From assembly GCA_964415085.1 (NCBI GenBank), contig CAYPYI010000039.1, positions 1-12,540 of the forward strand: a stretch of 12,540 nt of DNA. The letters are read 5' to 3'. This document shows, piece after piece, positions 1 to 7,600 of the stretch (its first letter is position 1; each line of letters begins with the position of its first letter). The notes under the pieces are model-generated. The model was not told the origin of the DNA and did no database searches. It saw only the letters and a program-made list of their open reading frames with translations. The translations under genes and the position numbers were made by a program. The stretch comes from CAYPYI01 sp964415085 (lineage in GTDB: Bacteria; Bacillota; Clostridia; Tissierellales; Tissierellaceae).

Positions 1-206
1 GATCTCAAGGATTTAAACATGCACAGGTTACATCAGGTGGTGTTGATACAGAAGATATAGATCCAAAAAGCATGGAATCAAAACTAGTAGATGGACTTTA
101 TATTGTAGGAGAATTACTTGATATTAATGGAGATTGTGGTGGATTTAATCTTCAATGGGCATGGTCAACAGCATATGTATCAGCGCTTCATGCTTCGAAT
201 AATTAG
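1..206 (+). CDS. HI0933/BaiN-family flavoprotein, C-terminal end (partial)
   Basis: Only the last 67 codons are present; the gene begins before the window. The frame from base 3 to the TAG at 204-206 is fully open. It contains the segment 'HAQVTSGGVDTEDIDPKSME' followed by 'GLYIVGELLDINGDCGGFN' and 'QWAWSTAYVSA'. These are the typical C-terminal signatures of the HI0933/BaiN/YhiN family of NAD(P)/FAD-dependent oxidoreductases: the GGV substrate-domain strand, then the FAD-binding GE-D-GG-N-Q-A segment. Members are cytosolic flavoproteins whose substrates are mostly unknown; one member, BaiN, was linked to bile-acid reduction. Family assignment is firm, function is not. The next gene starts 11 bases downstream, so this probably lies in the same operon as the two redox genes that follow. 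Confidence 0.85.
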   Translation, partial: SQGFKHAQVTSGGVDTEDIDPKSMESKLVDGLYIVGELLDINGDCGGFNLQWAWSTAYVSALHASNN

Positions 207-217
207 GGGGATTATTA

Positions 218-1510
218 ATGGCAGGAATAAATCATAAATTAAGATTATTAGAAGAGGAAAATAAAGAAATAAGAGTTAGTTTAGTAGGTGCAGGACTTAT
301 GGGCAAAGGAATGGTAAGCCAAATGATGCTTATGAGAGGAATGAAACCTGCTTTAGTGATAAGTAGAAATATTAAAGATGCTACTGAAGCATACAAGCTT
401 GCAGGAGTTAAAGATGAAGATATAGTAATATGTAATACAATAGAAGAAATAGATAAAAATATTGAAAATAACAAATATGTAGCTAGTAGTAGGACTGACC
501 TAGCAAGTAAATCTAGTTTAATTGATGTTGTAGTTGATGCAACAGGAGTACCTAACACAGGAGCTGAAATAGCCCTTGACGCAATAATGAATAAAAAACA
601 CATGGTAATGGTTAACATTGAAGCAGATGTTACTGTAGGGCCAATTCTAGCGAAATTAGCTAAAAGTGCAGGAGTTGTATATACAGGAACAGCAGGTGAT
701 GAACCTGGAAGTGTTAAAGAAATATATGACTTTGCTGATGCATTAGGTTTTGAAATAATTGCTATAGGAAAGGGAAAGAATAATCCTATAGATTATACTG
801 CAACACCAGATAAGTTAAAGGAAAAGGCGGAAAAGAAAAACCTAAATCCTGTAATACTTACATCCTTTGTTGATGGAACTAATACAATGATTGAAATGGC
901 AGCTATGTCAAATGCCACAGGTCTTATTCCAGATATAGTTGGTTCTCATGGAGTTACATGTGAGGTTAAAGATTTACCAAAAGTATTTAACACAAAAGAA
1001 GAAGGTGGAATACTAAATAAAAAGGGTGTAGTTGATTATGTTCATGGAATAGCACCAGGTGTATTTGCAGTAGTATCTACAGACCTACCACAAGTTAAAG
1101 ATGAAATGAAGTATTTAAGTATGGGAGATGGGCCTAACTATGTTCTATATAGACCATATCATTTAACAAGTTTAGAAACGCCAATTACAGTAGCGAGAGC
1201 TTATTTTTATAATGAACCAACAATAGCACCTAAGGGTAAACCTGTTGCAGAAGTTGTAGCAATGGCAAAAAGAGATCTAAAAAAAGGTGAATATCTAGAT
1301 GGTATTGGAAGATATACAATATTAGGCAAGATAGACACATACGAAAATGCTAAAGATAAAAACTTAGTACCTATAGGACTTATTGATTCTAATACTAAAG
1401 TGTTAAAAGATATTAAAAAAGGCGAGTTTATAACTAGGGATATGATAGAATTAAATACAGATTCTATGATTTATAAATTAAGACAAATACAGGATGGTGT
1501 TTTTAATTGA
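218..1510 (+). CDS. COG4091-type NAD(P)-dependent oxidoreductase with C-terminal SAF domain
   Basis: 430 residues, likely cytosolic. The N-terminal part is a Rossmann fold with the dinucleotide loop GAGLMG at residues 24-29. It is followed by a homoserine-dehydrogenase-like region ('VVVDATGVPNTG', 'VNIEAD', 'GTAGDEPG'). The C-terminal part, roughly 330-420, resembles a SAF domain. This architecture is that of the 'predicted homoserine dehydrogenase' group (COG4091), but those proteins lack proof of homoserine activity and several are tied to carbohydrate or sugar-acid metabolism, so the substrate is left open here. The ATG is preceded by AGGGGG at 205-210 at good spacing, which fixes the start. 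It sits 11 bases after a flavoprotein gene, and its stop overlaps the next gene's TTG start in the sequence TTGA, suggesting translational coupling. Confidence 0.85.
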   Translation: MAGINHKLRLLEEENKEIRVSLVGAGLMGKGMVSQMMLMRGMKPALVISRNIKDATEAYKLAGVKDEDIVICNTIEEIDKNIENNKYVASSRTDLASKSSLIDVVVDATGVPNTGAEIALDAIMNKKHMVMVNIEADVTVGPILAKLAKSAGVVYTGTAGDEPGSVKEIYDFADALGFEIIAIGKGKNNPIDYTATPDKLKEKAEKKNLNPVILTSFVDGTNTMIEMAAMSNATGLIPDIVGSHGVTCEVKDLPKVFNTKEEGGILNKKGVVDYVHGIAPGVFAVVSTDLPQVKDEMKYLSMGDGPNYVLYRPYHLTSLETPITVARAYFYNEPTIAPKGKPVAEVVAMAKRDLKKGEYLDGIGRYTILGKIDTYENAKDKNLVPIGLIDSNTKVLKDIKKGEFITRDMIELNTDSMIYKLRQIQDGVFN

Positions 1511-1830
1511 AAAAAATAGCAATACTTATGTGTAATAGAACAAGTGGAAAGTGTTCATCTATGGGATGCTTTAGAGCTTATAATAACAAGGATAAAGCAT
1601 TTGAAAGATATATGGATGAAGATGTAGAACTTGCAGCATTTTTTAGTTGTGCAAGATGTTTTGAAGAAAAAGAAGAAAAGATTTACTCAATTGCAGAAAG
1701 ATTAAAAGATAATGGAATAGAAACAGTTCATTTTGGAGCATGTGCAATAAATTGTAAAGCAGATAGATATGAAGAAAATAGAAAAATATTTGAGGATTTA
1801 GGAATAGAAGTTATTGAAGGAACACATTAA
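1507..1830 (+). CDS. CGGC-domain cysteine-rich protein
   Basis: 107 residues, starting at a TTG that overlaps the preceding stop (TTGA); an AGGATGG ribosome site lies about 8 bases upstream. The protein has seven cysteines at 9, 16, 21, 48, 51, 79 and 83, in the pattern of the CGGC domain, a small putative metal-binding or redox domain found mainly in anaerobes. The first block is 'MCNRTSGKCSSMGCFRAY', the second 'FFSCARC' and the third 'FGACAINCKAD'. At the position of the name-giving Cys-Gly-Gly-Cys the residues are Cys-Ala-Arg-Cys, so spacing is kept but the two glycines are not. No signal peptide is seen, so it is probably cytosolic. The role is unknown; coupling to the COG4091 oxidoreductase suggests electron transfer or metal delivery to that enzyme, which is inference only. 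Confidence 0.8.
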   Translation: MKKIAILMCNRTSGKCSSMGCFRAYNNKDKAFERYMDEDVELAAFFSCARCFEEKEEKIYSIAERLKDNGIETVHFGACAINCKADRYEENRKIFEDLGIEVIEGTH

Positions 1831-1832
1831 TT

Positions 1833-1878
1833 AAGAGTATCTTTAGTTTATAAAAAACTAAAGATACTCTTTTATTTT
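1833..1878 (+). terminator. Rho-independent terminator after the CGGC gene
   Basis: A perfect 17-bp stem pairs 1833-1849 with 1855-1871 around a five-base loop and is followed by TTATTTT. It lies two bases after the stop codon and closes the redox operon. Confidence 0.9.
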
Positions 1879-2031
1879 AAGCTAATAAGATTAATATTTA
1901 ACAATATTATATGAAAAAATGAAATAGTTTAAAAATTAACGAAATAGATGAGTTTAATATGTAATCTTCAATGTAAACAAATATATACACTGATTGACAA
2001 AGAAATAACGAGAATGGCATGAAAAGTAGAT

Positions 2032-2060
2032 TTTACAAATTTGTAATAAACTGGTAATAT
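2032..2060 (+). promoter_or_regulatory. Promoter of the exported reductase gene
   Basis: A -35 box TTTACA at 2032-2037 and a -10 box TAATAT at 2055-2060 are separated by exactly 17 bases, with a TG one base ahead of the -10 (2052-2053), making an extended -10. Predicted transcription start is near 2067. This lies after the in-frame ATG at 2063 and so supports the downstream start at 2120. The remaining upstream sequence, 1879-2031, is AT-rich with no gene seen. Confidence 0.6.
2033..2046. promoter_or_regulatory. Palindrome overlapping the -35 box (candidate operator)
   Basis: TTACAAATTTGTAA is a perfect 14-base palindrome covering most of the -35 box of the reductase promoter. The position fits a repressor site. 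No regulator can be named from the sequence, and in such AT-rich DNA a chance palindrome is possible. Confidence 0.35.
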
Positions 2061-2066
2061 TAATGA

Positions 2067-2084
2067 ATGATAAATTATTAACAA
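2067..2084. promoter_or_regulatory. Candidate Rex (NADH-sensing repressor) operator
   Basis: ATGATAA-ATTA-TTAACAA matches 12 of the 14 fixed positions of the clostridial Rex consensus TTGTTAA-N4-TTAACAA, with one half-site perfect. It begins at the predicted transcription start of the reductase gene, where a bound repressor would block initiation. Rex releases DNA when NADH is high, which would suit an enzyme that disposes of reducing equivalents. The regulator gene is not in the window, so this is a motif-based inference. Confidence 0.45.
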
Positions 2085-2119
2085 TCAAATACATATCAAT
2101 TTGTTTAAGGGGGAGAAAT

Positions 2120-3928
2120 ATGAAAATGTCAAAGAAATCACTAGCACTTTTATTGATATTTACTATGATGTTTACGATGTTAGTAGGCTGTGGTAAAAAA
2201 GATGCACCAGTGGAAGGTAATGATAAAGAAGAACAAACTTCTGACAAAATTACAGGAAAATTTGAAGGTGAAGCAGCAGGTTATGGTGGAATTATTAAGG
2301 TAGAGGTAGAACTTGATAATGGTGAGATAAAAAATATTGATATTTTAGAACACAATGAAACAGTTAGAGTATCAGATCCAGCAATAAAAACTATACCTGA
2401 AGAAATAATAAAAAATCAAACTGTAGCAGTAGATGCAGTGGGAAGTTGTACTGTAAGTAGTATGGGTATAAAAATGGCAGTTGAAAATGCATTAAAAAAT
2501 GCAGGAGTAAATATTGATGATTATAAAAATAAGATAGAAAAAGAAGAAGTAGCAAAAACAGATGAAGAAAAACAAGCAGATGTAGTTATTGTTGGTGGTG
2601 GAGGAGCAGGATTATCAGCAGCAGTTAGTGCATTTGAAAATGGTGCAGAATCTGTAATACTAATAGAAAAAATGCCAGCTTTAGGTGGTAATACAATATT
2701 AGCAGGTGGAGCTTATAATGCAGTAAATCCTGAAAAACAAAAAGCTCAAGGAATAGAAGACTCAGTAGAACATCATTTTAACCAAACATATGAAGGTGGA
2801 CATAAAGTAGGTAATCCAGAACTTATAAAAGTATTAACTGAAAATGCCCTAGACGGAGTTCAATGGTTAGAAGGATATGGACTAGAATGGAAAGAAAAAA
2901 TTGGTTCAGTAGTAGGAGCTATGTGGGAAAGATCAAACCAAACACAAGAGCCACTAGGAACAGGATACATAAATGTATTAGAAAAAACAGCAACAGATAA
3001 AGGCTGTGAAATATTACTTAATACAAAGGCAACAGAACTTGTTGTAGAAGATGGAAGAGTTGTAGGAGTTAAAGCTGAAGGTATCGATAAAAACTATACA
3101 CTACTTGCAGATAAAGGTGTAATAATGGCTACAGGTGGTTATGCAGCAAATGCTGAAATGGTTAGAGAATATTTAGCAGATGGTGTTTATACAAAAGATA
3201 ACTTACCTGAAGATATAACATCAACAAACGCTCCAGGATTAACAGGAGAAGGTATTTTAATGGCAGAAGATATAGGTGCTAGTGTAATTGATATGGAACA
3301 TATTCAATTATTACCAATGCCAGGAAATAGATTTGGTCCATCAATAAACGTAGAAGATTCTTTCTTTATAAATAAAGAAGGTAACAGATATGTTAAAGAA
3401 GACGGCGGTAGAGATGAACTTTGCCTAGCAACTTTTGAACAAACAGATGGAAAATATTACATGATTAATGATAGTAAAGTTATTTCAGATGATAGATTAA
3501 CTTTATCAGGAGAAAAATTAGATGTATTAATTGATAAAGGAATTGTAGTAGAAGCTGAAACATTAGAAGATTTAGCAAAAGCAATTGATGTACCAGCAGA
3601 AAATTTAGTAGCAACTTGTGAAAAATTCAATGAATATGTTGATAAAAAAGAAGATCCAGAATTTGGTAGAGCTGTTTGGGGAGATAAAATTGATCAAGGA
3701 CCATTCTATGCAACATTAAGATTCCCAGCATTACATCATACAATGGGTGGACTTGAAATTAATACAAAGGCACAAGTTTTAGATGCAAACAAAGAAGTTA
3801 TACCAGGATTATTCGCAGCAGGAGAAATTACAGGTGGTATTCACGGAGCAAACAGACTTGGTGGAAATGCCATAGCAGATATAGTAGTATTTGGTAAAAT
3901 AGCAGGAAGAACTGTAATGGAAGACTAA
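2120..3928 (+). CDS. Flavocytochrome-c-type fumarate reductase-like lipoprotein (FMN-bind plus FAD domains)
   Basis: 602 residues from the ATG at 2120, chosen because AAGGGGGAG sits five bases ahead and a lipoprotein signal then begins directly. Residues 1-24 form a basic, hydrophobic leader ending in the lipobox LVGC with Cys24, so the enzyme should be anchored outside the membrane. About 45-130 is an FMN-bind domain with the probable flavin-accepting Thr111. A linker leads to an FAD domain from about 153 (GGGGAG at 159-164), which continues through a fumarate-reductase catalytic domain. Residues matching the Shewanella Fcc3 active site are His394, Arg431 (in GGRDEL), His539/540 (HHTMGG) and Arg579 (GANRLGG). 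There is no heme CXXCH motif, so electrons probably come through covalently bound FMN, as in flavin-based extracellular electron transfer reductases. The acceptor may be fumarate, urocanate or another enoate. It stands alone with its own promoter and terminator. Confidence 0.88.
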   Translation: MKMSKKSLALLLIFTMMFTMLVGCGKKDAPVEGNDKEEQTSDKITGKFEGEAAGYGGIIKVEVELDNGEIKNIDILEHNETVRVSDPAIKTIPEEIIKNQTVAVDAVGSCTVSSMGIKMAVENALKNAGVNIDDYKNKIEKEEVAKTDEEKQADVVIVGGGGAGLSAAVSAFENGAESVILIEKMPALGGNTILAGGAYNAVNPEKQKAQGIEDSVEHHFNQTYEGGHKVGNPELIKVLTENALDGVQWLEGYGLEWKEKIGSVVGAMWERSNQTQEPLGTGYINVLEKTATDKGCEILLNTKATELVVEDGRVVGVKAEGIDKNYTLLADKGVIMATGGYAANAEMVREYLADGVYTKDNLPEDITSTNAPGLTGEGILMAEDIGASVIDMEHIQLLPMPGNRFGPSINVEDSFFINKEGNRYVKEDGGRDELCLATFEQTDGKYYMINDSKVISDDRLTLSGEKLDVLIDKGIVVEAETLEDLAKAIDVPAENLVATCEKFNEYVDKKEDPEFGRAVWGDKIDQGPFYATLRFPALHHTMGGLEINTKAQVLDANKEVIPGLFAAGEITGGIHGANRLGGNAIADIVVFGKIAGRTVMED

Positions 3929-3934
3929 TTAAAA

Positions 3935-3967
3935 GAAAAAAGCTCATTTTAAATGAGCTTTTTTTAT
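3935..3967. terminator. Terminator between the reductase and the DUF2007 gene, probably bidirectional
   Basis: AGCTCATTT at 3941-3949 pairs with AAATGAGCT at 3951-3959, so the effective loop is the central A/T bases. The stem is flanked by an A-run on the left and a T-run on the right. It lies just after the reductase stop and between two convergent genes, so it can serve both strands. Confidence 0.85.
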
Positions 3968-3974
3968 TTGAATT

Positions 3975-4208
3975 TTATTCTTTAACTAAAAAATTTATTA
4001 ACTCTTTTGCAATAAATATATTATTTTCACTTACAAATATATCTGTTGGGTATATAGATGTATTACCTATAATACGCATATAACCACCTGTATTGTGATC
4101 TTTTTGTATATAGGGAATATTGTTATCATCTAGAATAGCTTTTACCTGATTAATTATATATTCATCAGTAGTTGTAATTAAAAGCTCTAGATTATCTGGA
4201 TTTTTCAT
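3975..4208 (-). CDS. DUF2007 domain small protein
   Basis: 77 residues from the ATG at 4208. An in-frame ATG three codons upstream (4217) directly abuts the AAAGG ribosome site, leaving no spacing, whereas 4208 is nine bases from it. The sequence runs 'LELLITTTDEYIINQVKAIL', then 'DDNNIPYIQKDHNTGGY', then 'DIFVSENNIFIAKELINFL'. This is the beta-alpha-beta pattern of the DUF2007 ('putative signal transducing protein') family, in which a short ferredoxin-like fold begins with a Leu-Leu-x-Thr strand. No transmembrane segment is present. The function is unknown. The gene is monocistronic and convergent with the reductase gene, with which it shares a terminator. Confidence 0.75.
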   Translation of the reverse strand: MKNPDNLELLITTTDEYIINQVKAILDDNNIPYIQKDHNTGGYMRIIGNTSIYPTDIFVSENNIFIAKELINFLVKE

Positions 4209-4243
4209 ATGAATCATCCTTTCTTTAAATTTATCTTATATAT

Positions 4244-4249
4244 ATTATA
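4244..4249 (-). promoter_or_regulatory. -10 box of the DUF2007 gene
   Basis: On the minus strand TATAAT occupies 4249-4244, about 35 bases before the chosen start codon. No good -35 box is seen (TATTAA at 17-base spacing), so the promoter is only tentatively placed. Confidence 0.4.
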
Positions 4250-4369
4250 CCCTAAATATATTAAAATTAATAAAAAATATTACTACTTTAACTTGATAGA
4301 GTTTTTATTTGATTTAAGAAGGTAAAATTTGAGAGTTTTCTAATTTCAATTTTAAAAGTTCAATATAAC

Positions 4370-4398
4370 TTGACAAACTGCTTAAAATCCAGTATATT
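4370..4398 (+). promoter_or_regulatory. Promoter of the T-box/ileS transcript
   Basis: A perfect -35 box TTGACA (4370-4375) and a near-consensus -10 box TATATT (4393-4398) are separated by 17 bases. Predicted start is near 4405, giving a leader of roughly 275 bases that contains the T-box. Confidence 0.85.
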
Positions 4399-4429
4399 TA
4401 AGTGTAAGTAAAAATTTGATTAAATACAA

Positions 4430-4658
4430 TGAAAAGGACAGTAATAAGGTTAAAATTTACTAGAAGAGAGATAATCCATCGGCTGAAAGATTATTAGTAA
4501 AGAACTTTATGAAAATCACCTTTAAGTAGAGTATCTGAAAATAAGTAAGATATTCCGGATGTAGACCGTTATACTACTTCAAGTGATAGATTTAATCTAT
4601 AATTTGGGTGGTACCGCGATAAATTCGTCCCTAAGTCTTTTTGACTTAGGGATTTTTT
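4430..4658 (+). ncRNA. T-box riboswitch, isoleucine-type, upstream of ileS
   Basis: The leader contains the landmarks of a T-box: an AGAGAG element at 4465-4470, a stem-I distal hairpin closed by AATC/GATT, and the near-universal T-box sequence GGGTGGTACCGCG at 4606-4618. A competing intrinsic terminator follows. In the specifier region, GAAAATCACC at 4511-4520 offers ATC (4515-4517), an isoleucine codon followed by a purine, which matches the downstream synthetase. Uncharged tRNA-Ile pairing with the specifier and with the T-box bulge would stabilise the antiterminator and allow ileS transcription when isoleucine is short. Presence and location are secure; the exact specifier bases are deduced by position and not by a folded model. 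Confidence 0.93.
4628..4658 (+). terminator. T-box attenuator terminator
   Basis: TCCCTAAGTC (4628-4637) pairs with GACTTAGGGA (4643-4652) over a five-T loop and is followed by six T. It is the conditional terminator of the T-box; its left arm lies just past the T-box sequence so that antiterminator and terminator exclude each other. Confidence 0.92.
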
Positions 4659-4680
4659 AATATAAAGAAGGAGGATTAGG

Positions 4681-7600
4681 ATGGCAAAATTTAAAGCATT
4701 ATCAAACGAACCTGTTAAAGACAGGGAGCATAAGATAAGTAAATATTGGGAAGAAATAGATTTACTTCATAAATCAGTAGAAACAAGAGATGAAGATAAA
4801 CCATTTGTGTTTTATGAAGGTCCACCAACAGCTAATGGAAGACCAGGGATACATCATGTAATGGGAAGATCTATAAAGGACTTAACTTGTAGATATAAAA
4901 CTATGCAGGGCTATCAAGTAAAAAGAAAAGCAGGTTGGGATACTCATGGACTTCCTGTAGAAATAGAAGTAGAAAAGCAATTAAACTTAAAAAATAAACA
5001 TGATATAGAAGAATATGGTGTTGAGAAATTTAATAAAGCTTGTAAAGAATCAGTATTTAAATATGAAAAGCAATGGAGAGAAATGACTGAAAGAATGGGT
5101 TACTTAATAGATTTAGATGACCCATATGTAACACTAAATAATGATTATATAGAATCAGTTTGGTGGATATTAGATAAATTTTTCAAAGAAGGATTAATCT
5201 ATGAAGGTCATAAAATACTTCCATATTGTACTAGATGTGGTACAGGACTTGCATCACACGAAGTAGCACAAGGATATGAAGAAATTACATCAGAAACTGT
5301 TGTTGCTAAATTTAAAGTTAAAGGTAAAGAAAATGAATATTTCTTAGCATGGACAACTACTCCATGGACATTACCTTCAAACGTTGCATTAACAGTAAAT
5401 CCTAAAGAAGTGTATGTAAAAGTAAAACAAGAAGATGAAATATATTATCTTGCAAAAGCATTAGCTACATCAGTAATAGGTGAAGACTATGAAGTTTTAG
5501 AAGAAATGACTGGACAAGATATGGAATATATGGAATATGAACAATTACTTCCATTTGTAGAAACTGACAAAAAAGCTTTCTTTGTAACAGTTGCAGACTA
5601 TGTAACTATGGAAGATGGTACTGGTATAGTTCACTCAGCACCTGCATTTGGTGAAGATGACTATGAAACAGGACAAAGATATAACCTGCCAGTATTAAAT
5701 CCAGTAGCTCAAAGTGGAGAGTTTATAGAAACTCCATGGAAAGGCAAATTTGTAATGGATGCAGATCCAGAAATAATAGAGTATTTAAGACATGAAAATA
5801 AAATGTATAAAAAACAAAGAATGGAACATAATTATCCACATTGCTGGAGATGTAAAACTCCTCTTTTATATTATGCAAATCCATCTTGGTATATAGAAGT
5901 AACTAAATTAAAAGATAAATTAATTGAAAACAATAATTCAGTAAACTGGTATCCAGAACACGTGGGTGAAGGTAGATTTGGTAACTGGTTAGAAAATTTA
6001 AATGACTGGGCAATATCTAGAAGTAGATACTGGGGAACACCATTTCCAGTATGGAAGTGTAATGACTGCGACCACACAGATAGTGTAGGTTCAAGAAAAG
6101 AACTTGTAGAAAGAGCAATTGAAGATATAGATGAGTCTATAGAACTTCACAGACCATATGTTGATAATGTACATTTAAAATGTGATAAATGTGGTGGAGT
6201 AATGACTCGTGAAAAAGACGTAGTAGACGTATGGTTTGATAGTGGTGCAATGCCTTTTGCACAATGGCATTATCCATTTGAAAATAAAGATAAATTTGAT
6301 AAATTATTCCCAGCAGACTTTATTTCAGAAGGAATTGACCAAACAAGAGGATGGTTCTATTCACTACTTGCTATATCAACATTTGTAACAGGAAAAGCTC
6401 CTTACAAAAATGTATTGGTAAATGATTTAGTACTTGATAATGAAGGTAAGAAAATGTCTAAATCAAGAGGAAATACAGTAGATCCATTTAAGATGTTTGA
6501 TGAATATGGTGCTGACGTATTAAGATGGTATTTAGTATATGTATCTCCACCATGGGTTCCAACTAAATTTGATATTGATGGATTAAGAGAAATAGAAAGT
6601 AAATTCTTTAGATCAATTAAAAATGTTTATAATTTCTTCTCAATGTATGCAAATACAGATGAAGTAGATCCTAGAGAATTCTTTATAGAATATAATGATA
6701 GACCAGAAATAGATAGATGGTTATTATCAAAATATAATAACTTATTAAAATCAGTTACTTCAGATATGGAAATATTTGAAATAACAAGAGTTGTAAGAAA
6801 TATTCAGGAATTTGTAATTGAAGATTTATCAAACTGGTATATTAGAAGAAATAGAAGAAGATTCTGGTCTACAGAATTAACAGATGATAAAAAATCAGTA
6901 TATAATACAACTTATGAGGTTTTACTTGGAATAACTAAAATGATAGCACCATTTGTTCCATTTATCTCAGAAGAGTTATACCAAAACTTAACAGGAAAAG
7001 AATCAGTTCATTTAGATTATTATCCTGAATTAGAAGAAGAATTAATAAATGAAAACTTAGAAGAAAAAATGGATTTAGTTCGTGATTTAGTAGGTCTTGG
7101 AAGAGCTTCAAGAGAAACAGTTAAAATAAAAGTAAGACAACCAATTAATGAAGTTGTTATAGATGGTAAATATGAAGATATGATTTCGGATTTAGTTCCA
7201 CTTATAAAAGAGGAGTTAAATGTAAAACATGTTATATTTGAAAATGATTTATCACAATTTATGAATTTCTCATTAAAACCAAATTTCCCAGTAGCAGGAC
7301 CAAAACTAGGAAATAAAGTAGGGCCTTTTGCAGGTGCATTAAAGAAAATTGATGCAAGAGAAGCTGTAGAAGCTTTTGATAAAGGTGAAACAATCACAGT
7401 AAATCTTCAAGGTGAAGACTTTGAAATTCCAGAAGAATTTGTAGAAGTTACAATTCACTCTAAAGAAGGTTTTGATGTAACAATGGAAAGGAATTTATTT
7501 ATAATTCTTGATACAACTTTAACTGATGAACTTCTTACAGAAGGATATGCAAGAGAATTCATATCTAAAGTACAAACTATGAGAAGAAATAATGACTATG

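Noticed and set aside
232..618. Minus-strand open frame opposite the COG4091 gene
   Set aside because: It is antisense to a well-supported gene, its composition is Ser/Ile/Leu-rich as expected for a shadow frame, and it shows no family motif or ribosome site.
1994..1999. TTGACA as a -35 box for the reductase gene
   Set aside because: No acceptable -10 box lies 16-18 bases downstream (GCATGA at 17); the TTTACA/TAATAT pair is much better.
2063..2119. Upstream in-frame ATG extending the reductase by 19 residues
   Set aside because: It has no ribosome site, lies ahead of the predicted transcription start and would bury the lipoprotein signal; the ATG at 2120 has AAGGGGGAG at ideal spacing.
4218..4369. 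Possible small gene between the DUF2007 gene and the ileS promoter
   Set aside because: The stretch is AT-rich with frequent stops and no ribosome site plus start of useful length; only promoter elements are supported.
7020..7397. Minus-strand open frame opposite the end of ileS
   Set aside because: It is antisense to a conserved synthetase, has no recognisable domain and is explained by codon bias on the other strand.
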